Of a stretch of 56,355 nt of DNA, positions 1 through 7,424 are shown piece by piece. The translations under genes were made by a program, and so were the position numbers. The DNA lies in contig CABRHS010000013.1 of NCBI GenBank assembly GCA_902470815.1, forward strand, positions 1-56,355, read 5' to 3'. The number at the start of each line of letters is the position of its first letter. The first letter of the stretch is position 1. The notes beneath the pieces were generated by a model, which saw only the letters and a list, made by a program, of their open reading frames with translations, did no database searches and was not told the DNA's origin. This stretch comes from an uncultured Collinsella sp. GTDB lineage: Bacteria > Actinomycetota > Coriobacteriia > Coriobacteriales > Coriobacteriaceae.

Positions 1-306
1 AGCCTCCCATCTCTCGGACTTCTATTTCCTTGTCCAAGAAATGGGAGGCAGTTCACCACGATGGTGCTGTTCACCAATCCCATCGACGCCCTCAAGCTGC
101 ACGAGAACGGCCTGCCGTTCGACTACCTGAATGTCTCCGGCATGCGCTTCAACGATGAGCGCCATCGCCTGCACAAGAACATGTCCGTCACCGCGGAGGA
201 GAAGGCCGCCTTCGAGGAGCTGATCGGCATGGGCGTCGAGTGCTGGATGCAGACGACCACCCGTGATTCCAAGGAGCCCGTGGCCGAGCTCCTCAAGAAT
301 TACTAG
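1..306 (+). CDS. PTS mannose/fructose/sorbose-family IIB component, 5'-partial
   Basis: This is the C-terminal half of a mannose-family IIB protein, which carries phosphate from IIA to the incoming sugar in the cytoplasm. The family core is visible from residue 21 on (VLFTNPIDALKL, then YLNVSGMRF and a KNMSVTAEEKAAFEEL helix). The N-terminal half with the phosphorylated histidine is absent because the window begins here. The frame is open to base 1, but the residues encoded by bases 1-48 do not look like this family, and that DNA forms an inverted repeat (see findings), so the true junction is uncertain. IIC and IID follow directly, so the family call is firm; the sugar specificity is unknown. 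Confidence 0.8.
   Translation, partial: SLPSLGLLFPCPRNGRQFTTMVLFTNPIDALKLHENGLPFDYLNVSGMRFNDERHRLHKNMSVTAEEKAAFEELIGMGVECWMQTTTRDSKEPVAELLKNY
3..48. repeat. Fold-back inverted repeat at the window edge
   Basis: Bases 3-19 and 32-48 are inverted copies of each other (17 bases, 2 mismatches) around a 12-base loop. The arms lie inside the apparent reading frame of the truncated IIB gene. No T tract follows, so it is not a standard terminator. It may be a recombination or assembly fold-back. Confidence 0.6.
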
Positions 307-391
307 GCACCGGTAATCAGCCTCGGGCAAGAGGGGCCCGGGGTGCGCCCGTGAAGCGCGAGTGGAGCGGGCGGATATGGAAGGAGAGCGT

Positions 392-1198
392 ATGCTTCAG
401 GCACTTCTGCTCGCCATTTGGGCGGGCCTGTGCACCTGGGACCAGTTCGGTCCTCACCTGGGCTTCCGTAAGCCCCTGCTGGCGTCCGTGGGCGTCGGCA
501 TCATCCTCGGCGACATGACGACCGCTATCATGATCGGCGCGACCATGGAGCTCATGTGGCTCGGCGTCAACAACATCGGCGCCTATGTTCCGCCGGATGT
601 CATCTCCGGCACCATCGTCGGCGCGGCCCTCGGCATCATGGGCGGTGGCGACACCGCGGCCGCCATCGCGCTCGCCGTCGCCATCGGCATTCCTACGGCG
701 ACCCTCGTTCAGCAGCTGAATATTCTCGTCATGACCACCAACGTCTCGCTCGTCCACGGTGCGGACAAGGCCATCGAGTCCGGTAAGTTCAACGCCGTCA
801 ACAAGTTCTTCTGGACCGGCGCCTTCTGCTTCTTCCTCACGCGCGCCGTCCCGGTCTTCATCGCCACGGGCATCGGCTCCTTCGTGATCGAGGACATCAT
901 GAACTTCCTGCAGACGCAGGTGCCCTGGGTCCTCTCCGGTTTCTCCACCGCCGGCGGCATGATGCCCGCCGTGGGCCTCGCCATGCTCCTCACCATGATG
1001 ATGAAGAAGAACATGTGGATCTTCCTGCTGCTCGGCTTCATCATGGCCGCGTTCCTCAACGTCCCGACCGTCGGCATCGCCCTTGCCGCCTGCGCTGCCG
1101 CCGGCGTCTGGGATGTCATTACCGAGGGCCAGAAGAACCAGCCCGCCCCCGTTGCCGCCGCTGCCGGCACCGATGATGACGAGGAGTACGATCTCTAA
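392..1198 (+). CDS. PTS mannose/fructose/sorbose-family IIC component
   Basis: This 268-residue integral membrane protein is the IIC part of a mannose-family PTS permease and forms the sugar channel with IID. The family features are a hydrophobic N-terminus, the stretch GATMELMWLGVNNIGAYVPP and a series of membrane helices, ending in a charged DDDEEYDL tail. The ATG at 392 is chosen because AAGGAG lies at 381-386, whereas an upstream in-frame ATG has no ribosome site. The stop codon overlaps the IID start (TAATG), which implies translational coupling. Substrate unknown; the adjacent sulfatases suggest a sulfated or host-glycan sugar (inference). Confidence 0.93.
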   Translation: MLQALLLAIWAGLCTWDQFGPHLGFRKPLLASVGVGIILGDMTTAIMIGATMELMWLGVNNIGAYVPPDVISGTIVGAALGIMGGGDTAAAIALAVAIGIPTATLVQQLNILVMTTNVSLVHGADKAIESGKFNAVNKFFWTGAFCFFLTRAVPVFIATGIGSFVIEDIMNFLQTQVPWVLSGFSTAGGMMPAVGLAMLLTMMMKKNMWIFLLLGFIMAAFLNVPTVGIALAACAAAGVWDVITEGQKNQPAPVAAAAGTDDDEEYDL

Positions 1199-2028
1199 TG
1201 GGAAAGATTTCTAAGTCCACCCTGAACAAGGTGCTCCTGCGCACCCAGGGTTGCCAGTTCGCCCACAACTACGAGCGCATGCAGTCGCTGTCCCTGACCT
1301 ACTGCTTCGCCCCCGTGCTCGAGGAGCTCTACAAGGATGCCCCCAAGGAGCAGCGCGTCAACGCCATGAAGCGCCACCTCGAGTACTTCAACACCCACCC
1401 GCTGGCGATCCCCTTCATCCTGGGCATCACCGCGGCCATCGAGGAGTCCACCGACGAGGACCAGAAGGACACCGTCGTGGGCATCAAGACCTCCCTCATG
1501 GGCCCGTTTGCCGGCCTGGGCGATTCGCTGCTCAACCTCACCTGGTTCCCGATCGCCGGCTCCATCGGCGCCTCCATGTGCGTCGACAACGGCTCCATCG
1601 TGGGCCCGCTCGTGATGTTCCTGCTCATCAACCTCCTGTACTGGCCGCTGAAGTACTTCGGCCTCCACAAGGGCTACGAGATGGGCATGGAGCTCGTCGA
1701 GAAGGCCGGCGTCCAGGTCTTCGACCGCCTGGGCAACCTCGCCAACGTGCTCGGCGTGATGGTCACCGGCGGCCTCATCGCCACGACCGTCAAGCTCAAG
1801 CTCGCCGTCCAGTTCGCCTTCGGCGAGGGCGACCCGCTGGTGCTCCAGGACCAGCTCGACAAGGTGCTTCCCTTTGCGCTGCCCGTCCTGCTGACCTTCA
1901 TCTGCTACCGCCTGCTCAAGAAGGGCCAGGGCAAGAACTCCGCTCAGATCATCATCGGCCTGATCGTGTTCGCCCTCGTCTTCGCCGCGATCGGCTACTA
2001 CTTCCCGGCGTTCAAGATCTTCGCCTAG
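1198..2028 (+). CDS. PTS mannose/fructose/sorbose-family IID component
   Basis: This 276-residue protein is the IID subunit, unique to mannose-family PTS systems, and completes the permease with IIC. It starts with the typical KSTLNKVLLRTQGCQFAHNY region and contains the family's GIKTSLMGPFAGLGDSLLN stretch, a loop near the sugar site. C-terminal hydrophobic helices end at FAIGYY-like segments before the stop. The gene overlaps IIC by one base and is followed 37 bases later by a strong intrinsic terminator, so IIB-IIC-IID form one transcription unit and the sulfatase downstream is reached only by read-through or its own promoter. Confidence 0.94.
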   Translation: MGKISKSTLNKVLLRTQGCQFAHNYERMQSLSLTYCFAPVLEELYKDAPKEQRVNAMKRHLEYFNTHPLAIPFILGITAAIEESTDEDQKDTVVGIKTSLMGPFAGLGDSLLNLTWFPIAGSIGASMCVDNGSIVGPLVMFLLINLLYWPLKYFGLHKGYEMGMELVEKAGVQVFDRLGNLANVLGVMVTGGLIATTVKLKLAVQFAFGEGDPLVLQDQLDKVLPFALPVLLTFICYRLLKKGQGKNSAQIIIGLIVFALVFAAIGYYFPAFKIFA

Positions 2029-2065
2029 TCAGGCGCCGCAACACCGAGCTCATCGAATCAGGCTT

Positions 2066-2103
2066 GGCGCGCGTCCCAGATGGCGGACGCGCGCCATTTT
2101 TTT
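2066..2103 (+). terminator. Intrinsic terminator after PTS IID
   Basis: A perfect 11-base stem (GGCGCGCGTCC at 2066-2076 pairing with 2085-2095) with an 8-base loop is followed by A and seven Ts. It separates the PTS genes from the first sulfatase. Confidence 0.93.
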
Positions 2104-2126
2104 GGCAACCCCTTGAAAGGAACGAG

Positions 2127-3623
2127 ATGAGAACCGTCCTCGTCCTCATGGACACACTCCGCCGCGACGTGCTGTCATGCTATAACCCCCAGACCGACGT
2201 GCGGACGCCCAACCTGGACGCCTTCGCCGCGCGTTCCTGCGTGTTCGACAGCCATTGGATCGGCTCCGCGCCCTGCATGCCGGCTCGCCGCGACATCCTC
2301 ACCGGCCGCTACAACTTCCTCGAGCGCCCCTGGGGTCCCATCGAGCCGTTCGACGTGACGCTGCCGCAGTGCCTGCGCGCTCAGGGGAATTTCTGCCATA
2401 TCACCACCGATCACTGCCACTACCTGCGCACCGGCGGCGAGGGCTACCTCCAGGAGTTCAACACCTGGGATTACTACCGCGGTCAGGAGGGCGACCCGTG
2501 GGTGAGCCGCATCGACGAGCCGGGCAACATGCCCGAGACGTTCTACGGGCGCGTGCGCGAGCAGTACCAGAAGAATCGCCAGCTGTGGCCCAACGAGGAG
2601 GACATGCCCTCACCCAAGACCTTCCAGTCGGCGTGCGACTGGGTCGAGGGCAACAAGGGCAAGGACGACTTCTTCCTGATGGTCGAGGCGTTCGACCCGC
2701 ATGAGCCGTTCGACGTGCCGGACGAGTACATGGAGATGTACGGCGGTTCCGGCGACTTAGATCGGGATTACTTTGAGATTCCCGAGTACAAGCGCGTTTC
2801 CGACACCGATGTGACCGCGGGCGCCGAAGCCTATCTCCAGCGCCGCTACAAGGCCCTCGTCACCATGACGGACAAGTGGTTCGGCAAGCTCATGGACAAG
2901 CTGGATGAGTGCGGCATGCTCGAGGACACGATGGTCATGGTCACCACCGACCACGGGTACTTCCTCGGCGAGCGCGATTACATGGGCAAGAACTACATGC
3001 ATCTGTACAACGAGCTGGCGCACCTTCCCTTCATCGTGCATTTCCCGGGGGACGCCCGCGCCGGCGAGCACGCCCATCAGGTCACGCAGGCCATCGACAT
3101 CATGCCCACGGTCCTCGAGGCCCATGGATGCGCCATTCCCGAAGAGGTCCGCGGCGTCTCGCTCATGCCGCTCATGACCGACCCCGACGCCCCCACGCGC
3201 GAATACGCCCTGTACGGAGTGCACGCCATGACTGTGAACGTGACAGACGGCGAGTTCACCTACTTCCGCGCGCCGGTGCCCGGCAACCAGCCGTGCTACG
3301 AGTATGCGGCCCTGCCGCACACCATCCGCAAGAAGATGGGCTCCGATTGCCCGGAGGAGATCGAGTGCGGACGGTACTTCGCGCGCACGAGGTACCCGCT
3401 GTTCAAGATCCCCTGCAAGCGGCCGGCGCAAATCGAGGGGGCCACGCCCTTGGCGGAGGTCTCCCAGACCATGCTCTTCGACCTCGCCGAGGACTACGGC
3501 CAGAGGAACAACCTGGCCGGGAAGGACGACCCGCGCGAGGCCCGCATGATCGACTTGCTGCTGCGCGGCCTGGAGGAGCACGAGGCTCCCGCCGAGCAGA
3601 AAATCCGCCTGGGCTTGGTGTAG
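2127..3623 (+). CDS. Sulfatase, Cys-type, cytoplasmic
   Basis: This 498-residue protein belongs to the sulfatase/alkaline phosphatase superfamily and should hydrolyse a sulfate ester. The formylglycine motif is C50-M-P-A-R, in APCMPARRDILTG, with Cys as precursor as in enzymes matured by radical-SAM anSME. Metal ligands are suggested by the N-terminal MDTLRRD and by TTDHGYFLGER. No signal peptide or lipobox is visible, so it should act inside the cell. The start at 2127 has GAAAGG just upstream; the frame is open far upstream but overlaps PTS IID there. It sits between a PTS operon and a second sulfatase, which suggests desulfation of imported sugars. The exact substrate is unknown. Confidence 0.9.
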   Translation: MRTVLVLMDTLRRDVLSCYNPQTDVRTPNLDAFAARSCVFDSHWIGSAPCMPARRDILTGRYNFLERPWGPIEPFDVTLPQCLRAQGNFCHITTDHCHYLRTGGEGYLQEFNTWDYYRGQEGDPWVSRIDEPGNMPETFYGRVREQYQKNRQLWPNEEDMPSPKTFQSACDWVEGNKGKDDFFLMVEAFDPHEPFDVPDEYMEMYGGSGDLDRDYFEIPEYKRVSDTDVTAGAEAYLQRRYKALVTMTDKWFGKLMDKLDECGMLEDTMVMVTTDHGYFLGERDYMGKNYMHLYNELAHLPFIVHFPGDARAGEHAHQVTQAIDIMPTVLEAHGCAIPEEVRGVSLMPLMTDPDAPTREYALYGVHAMTVNVTDGEFTYFRAPVPGNQPCYEYAALPHTIRKKMGSDCPEEIECGRYFARTRYPLFKIPCKRPAQIEGATPLAEVSQTMLFDLAEDYGQRNNLAGKDDPREARMIDLLLRGLEEHEAPAEQKIRLGLV

Positions 3624-3710
3624 CGCCGAGCGACGGCCTCCCATATCTGCAACCTTAAGCGCCCGGGCGACTCAGGTCGTCGCGGGCGCTTTGCGCGAGA
3701 AAGGAACGAC

Positions 3711-5198
3711 ATGGACCAACGAGAGTCCCGCCCCAACGTATTGCTCATCATGTGCGACCAGATGCGCGGCGATTGCCTGGGCATCGACGGGCACCCGGAT
3801 GTCAAGACGCCGTACCTCGACACGCTCGCCGCTCACGGCATGCTGTTCGAGAACGCCTACACGGCCTGCCCGAGCTGCATACCGGCGCGCGCCACGCTGT
3901 TCACCGGCAAGACCCCGGCCGGGCACGGTCGCGTGGGCTACCAGGACGGCAACACGTGGGATTTCGACCACATGCTCGCCCAGGAGATGCGTGACGGCGG
4001 CTATCAGACCGCCGTCGTGGGCAAGATGCACGTGCATCCCCCGCACCTTGGGTGCGGGTTCGAGCACATGCGCCTGCATGACGGCTACATAGGCCATTAC
4101 CGCAAGGCGAACCTCCCGTACTGGATGCACCAGAACGTCTCGGACGACTACATGCGCTTCCTGCGCGATGAGCTCGGCGGCGCCGCGGATGTCAACGGCA
4201 CGGGCGTGGAGAACAATTCCTGGATCACGCACCCGTGGGCCTACGAGGAGCGCCTGCATCCCACGAACTGGGTGGTGGACGAGTCCATCCGCTTCCTCGA
4301 GACGCGCGACCGCACGCGCCCGTTCTTCCTCATGGCGAGCTTTGTGCGGCCCCATCCGCCCTTCGACGCGCCGCAGACCTACTTCGATCTGTACCGCGAC
4401 GCCGACCTGCGCGAGCCGGCGACGGGGGACTGGGACAACGTGGCGGCGACGGAGCGCGACGGCATGATCTACGACAGCATCCACGGGTGCCGCGACGCCG
4501 AGCTCCGTCGCCAGGCCCTTGCCGGGTATTACGCCTGCATCACGCACCTCGATCATCAGGTGGGCCGCCTGCTCACCTCGATGGAGAACGACGGGACCTA
4601 CGACGACACCATCATCGTGTTCTGCTCCGACCACGGCGAGCTTCTCTTCGACCACGGCCTGTTCCGCAAGACGCTGCCGTATGAGGGCGCCACGCGCGTG
4701 CCGCTCATCTTCCATGTGGGCAAGAAGGTTGCCCTGCCCGGCGGCGGTCGCGCCACCGGCAAGAGCGAGAGCCTCGTCGAGCTCATGGACCTCATGCCCA
4801 CCCTGCTCGACCTGTGCGGGCTGTCCATTCCCGAGGAGGTCGAGGGGTCGTCGCTGGCGCAGGAGCTCGCCGGCGCCGAGAAGCTCGATCGCGCGTACCT
4901 GCACGGCGAGCACAGCCGCGACAGCGAGCAGTCCAATCAGTGGATCGTCACCGAGCACGATAAGTACCTGTGGTTCACCCAGACGGGCGTCGAGCAGTAC
5001 TTCAATCTGGACGAGGACCCGCGGGAGACGCATAATCTCATCGACGACCCCGCCTGCGCCGAGCGCATCGCGGAACTGCGCGGCCTGCTCATCGACGAGC
5101 TCGAGGGCCGTGAGGAGGGGTACGTCGAGGACGGGAGGCTGGTCGTTGGCCGCACGCCCGTGAAGGTGCTCGAGCATCCGCGTGCCGCGCGCCGTTAG
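3711..5198 (+). CDS. Sulfatase, Cys-type, cytoplasmic (second copy)
   Basis: This 495-residue sulfatase has the nucleotide-like start RPNVLLIMCDQMRGDCLG with metal-binding Asp, and the formylglycine motif C56-I-P-A-R within CPSCIPARATLFTGK. The later FCSDHGELLFDHGL stretch carries the conserved Asp-His pair, and PLIFHV plus LMDLMPTLLDLCG are typical C-terminal family segments. It differs clearly from the preceding sulfatase, so it is not a recent duplicate; the two may remove sulfate from different positions. No signal peptide is present. The ATG at 3711 follows AAAGGAA with good spacing. The maturase needed to convert Cys to formylglycine is not in this window. Confidence 0.93.
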   Translation: MDQRESRPNVLLIMCDQMRGDCLGIDGHPDVKTPYLDTLAAHGMLFENAYTACPSCIPARATLFTGKTPAGHGRVGYQDGNTWDFDHMLAQEMRDGGYQTAVVGKMHVHPPHLGCGFEHMRLHDGYIGHYRKANLPYWMHQNVSDDYMRFLRDELGGAADVNGTGVENNSWITHPWAYEERLHPTNWVVDESIRFLETRDRTRPFFLMASFVRPHPPFDAPQTYFDLYRDADLREPATGDWDNVAATERDGMIYDSIHGCRDAELRRQALAGYYACITHLDHQVGRLLTSMENDGTYDDTIIVFCSDHGELLFDHGLFRKTLPYEGATRVPLIFHVGKKVALPGGGRATGKSESLVELMDLMPTLLDLCGLSIPEEVEGSSLAQELAGAEKLDRAYLHGEHSRDSEQSNQWIVTEHDKYLWFTQTGVEQYFNLDEDPRETHNLIDDPACAERIAELRGLLIDELEGREEGYVEDGRLVVGRTPVKVLEHPRAARR

Positions 5199-5225
5199 GT
5201 AAGTCATCCCGTCAAGGGGCACGTT

Positions 5226-5256
5226 GCCCCGCCCCTTTCGGTTCGCGGGGCGGGGC
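5226..5256 (+). other. GC-rich hairpin before the TPR-like gene
   Basis: Perfect 10-base arms (GCCCCGCCCC at 5226-5235 and its complement at 5247-5256) surround an 11-base loop. No T run follows. It sits just before the GGGGGA ribosome site of the next gene, so it may be an RNA stabiliser or a rho-type stop. Confidence 0.5.
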
Positions 5257-5269
5257 GTTGGGGGACATC

Positions 5270-5875
5270 ATGGATATGAAGACGATCGGCATGATCATTC
5301 TCATCGCGTCCGGCGCGGCGCTCATCTTCGTCGAGGTAAAGAAGCGCACGACGTTCGCCCGCCTGGAGCATTACCTGGGCGAGCAGGATTTCGATGCGTA
5401 CCTGGCGCTGCTCGACCAGCCGATCACGAAGGTCCTGTACCCGGAGTACAACCGCCTGTACATGCGCCTCAACGCGTACCTCGCGCTCGGCGACAACGAG
5501 AATTCCGCCCGCGTGATCGAGCGGATGCTGCCCCTGCGCATGAACAAGAAGCAGGAGCTCGCCCTCGCGATCCGCGCGTTCAGCTTCTATGTCGAGGTGG
5601 AGGACAAGAAGGCCGCCCACGACATGCTCGAGCGCATAGAGGCGAGCGGCTCGGAGGCCCTGGCCAAGGGCAGCCGCGAGACGTATGACATCTTCCTGTG
5701 CGGTTCTTCGGCATACGTGGATGAGATGGAGGGCGCTTTGAAGGGCGCCCAGCAGGCCGAGGAGCTCCGCCTGTGCCAGCTGTTGGCAATCCAGTACGAG
5801 AACCGCGGGGATAAGGCGCGAGCCAAGGAGTACCAGGCCCGCGCGGAGAAAGTGCTCGAGGACGCCCTCAAGTAG
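5270..5875 (+). CDS. Membrane-anchored TPR-like protein, unknown function
   Basis: This 201-residue protein has one N-terminal membrane helix (about residues 4-20, IGMIILIASGAALIFV) and then a soluble alpha-helical region with repeat-like pairs such as FDAYLALLDQ, YNRLYMRLNAYLALGDNENSARVI and LALAIRAFSFYVEVEDKKAAHDML, typical of tetratricopeptide-type folds. I do not recognise a specific family. The ATG at 5270 has GGGGGA upstream; a TTG at 5258 is an alternative. It lies on the same strand after the sulfatases and before a strong terminator, so it may belong to their transcription unit, but no functional link is shown. Confidence 0.75.
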   Translation: MDMKTIGMIILIASGAALIFVEVKKRTTFARLEHYLGEQDFDAYLALLDQPITKVLYPEYNRLYMRLNAYLALGDNENSARVIERMLPLRMNKKQELALAIRAFSFYVEVEDKKAAHDMLERIEASGSEALAKGSRETYDIFLCGSSAYVDEMEGALKGAQQAEELRLCQLLAIQYENRGDKARAKEYQARAEKVLEDALK

Positions 5876-5911
5876 GGCTTCTTGCGCTTGGTGCCGCTGA
5901 TTCCAATGGCG

Positions 5912-5950
5912 TGCGCCGCCGAGAGGCGATTCTCGGCGGCGCATTCTTTT
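5912..5950 (+). terminator. Intrinsic terminator, convergent with lacG
   Basis: A perfect 13-base stem (5912-5924 with 5931-5943) and 6-base loop is followed by TTCTTTT. It ends plus-strand transcription of the sulfatase region; its T tract overlaps the lacG stop codon on the other strand. Confidence 0.92.
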
Positions 5951-7391
5951 ATGCCAGGCGTCCCGTCTGGGCTATGCGGCGGAACCAGTAGGCGCTCGCC
6001 TTCGGCGTGCGCTCCTGCGTCTCGAAGTCGACGTAGAAGAACCCGTAGCGCTTGTTGTAGCCGTTGGTCCAGGAGAACTGGTCCTGCAGGCTCCACATGA
6101 AGTAACCGGTGACGTTCACGCCGCATTCGACGGCCTTGAGGATCCAGCGCAGGTGGTCCTCGACATAGGCGATGCGCTCGGCGTCATCGACCGTGCCATC
6201 CACGAGCTCGTCCTTGCGCCCCATGCCGTTCTCGGTGACGAGGAGCTCCTTGTAGTTGGGGTAGCGCAGGGAGATGTCCATCATGAGGTCGAAGAGCCCC
6301 TTGGGGTAGATGATCCAGTCCCAATCCGTGGTGGGGATGCCGGGGCGCAGCGCGCGCTCGCCCACGCCGGCAACGCGCCAGCGGCCGGTGCCCTTGTCAC
6401 CCGTGCCGTTGTGGTGCAGGTCGCTTTCGCCGTTATAGGCCTTGAGGAAGCGGCTCTGGTAGTAGTTGACGCCCATGCAGTCGTTGAGCTGGGCGGCGCG
6501 CCGCATGATGGCGAGGTCGCCCTCGGTGGCGCGGAACGCACCGCCGCTCACGGCGCACAGCGCCTCGATGCGGGCGAGCGTGTCGGGCGCGTAGTCGCCG
6601 CGGAAGGTGGCGTCGAGAAGCAAGCGGTTTTGCAGCACGTCGTCGTTGGCGGCGGCCTCGATATCCGCGGCGCTGCGGGGGTCGTAGGGGTATTTGTACT
6701 CGAGTGCGTGGATGACGCCGATCTTGCCCGGATGGCCGCACTCCTCGAAGGCGAGCACCGCGCGCGCGTGGGCGAGCATCATGTTGTGCTGGGCCTGGAG
6801 GCACTCGTGAAGGCAGACCTTCTTCCCCAGGGGCCAGGTGTCCTCGACATAGCGGTTGATGGTCGCCGCCGCTATCTCGTTGAAGGTGAACCAGTTCGCG
6901 ACCTCGGGGAACTCCTCAAAGCAATAGCGCGCGTAGGCCTCGAAGGCGTCGATGGTGGCGGGGTTGAGGAAGTCGCCGTCGGCATAGAGCGCGGCGGGGG
7001 AGTCGAAGTGATGGAGGGTCACGTAGGGCTCGACGCCGTGGGCTCGGCAGCTGGCGAAGAGGTCGTGGTAGAACCGAACGCCCTCTTCGTTGACCGGGCC
7101 GGTGCCGCCCTCGGGGAAGATGCGGCTCCAGGCGATCGACACGCGGATGCCGTTCATGCCAAAGCGCTCGCACAGCTCAAGGTCGGAGTCGTAGCGGTTG
7201 TAGAAATCGCAGGCGGGCTCGGGTGAGAAACGCCCCTGCTCGGCGAGGTAGTCGTCCCAAGCGACCTTGCCTTTGCCGTGGCTTTGGCAGGCGCCCTCCA
7301 CCTGGTACGCGGCGGTGGCGCCGCCAAAGGCGAATCCCTCGGGAAAGCGGCCATGCGCGGCGAGCTCCTCGTTGGTGTGATGGGTTGTCAT
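5949..7391 (-). CDS. lacG: 6-phospho-beta-galactosidase
   Basis: This 480-residue GH1 enzyme hydrolyses lactose-6-phosphate delivered by the lactose PTS to glucose and galactose-6-phosphate. Acid/base Glu172 lies in TFNE and nucleophile Glu387 in VTENG. The phosphate-binding set Ser440, Lys447 and Tyr449 (SWTNGYNKRY) has the same spacing as in Lactococcus LacG, which favours a 6-phospho-galactosidase over a phospho-glucosidase. The start at 7391 is set by AGGAG eight bases upstream; an earlier in-frame ATG at 7409 lacks one. It lies 33 bases after lacE on the minus strand and is probably cotranscribed from the operator region near 9.37 kb. Confidence 0.95.
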   Translation of the reverse strand: MTTHHTNEELAAHGRFPEGFAFGGATAAYQVEGACQSHGKGKVAWDDYLAEQGRFSPEPACDFYNRYDSDLELCERFGMNGIRVSIAWSRIFPEGGTGPVNEEGVRFYHDLFASCRAHGVEPYVTLHHFDSPAALYADGDFLNPATIDAFEAYARYCFEEFPEVANWFTFNEIAAATINRYVEDTWPLGKKVCLHECLQAQHNMMLAHARAVLAFEECGHPGKIGVIHALEYKYPYDPRSAADIEAAANDDVLQNRLLLDATFRGDYAPDTLARIEALCAVSGGAFRATEGDLAIMRRAAQLNDCMGVNYYQSRFLKAYNGESDLHHNGTGDKGTGRWRVAGVGERALRPGIPTTDWDWIIYPKGLFDLMMDISLRYPNYKELLVTENGMGRKDELVDGTVDDAERIAYVEDHLRWILKAVECGVNVTGYFMWSLQDQFSWTNGYNKRYGFFYVDFETQERTPKASAYWFRRIAQTGRLA

Positions 7392-7424
7392 GAGTGAGTC
7401 TCCTGTCATGGGTTATCTGGAGGG

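Noticed and set aside
3657..3692. Hairpin between the two sulfatase genes considered as a terminator
   Set aside because: Only eight outer base pairs match and the T tract is three bases; too weak to call.
5226..5256. GC hairpin considered as an intrinsic terminator
   Set aside because: No T tract follows, so it is listed only as a hairpin.
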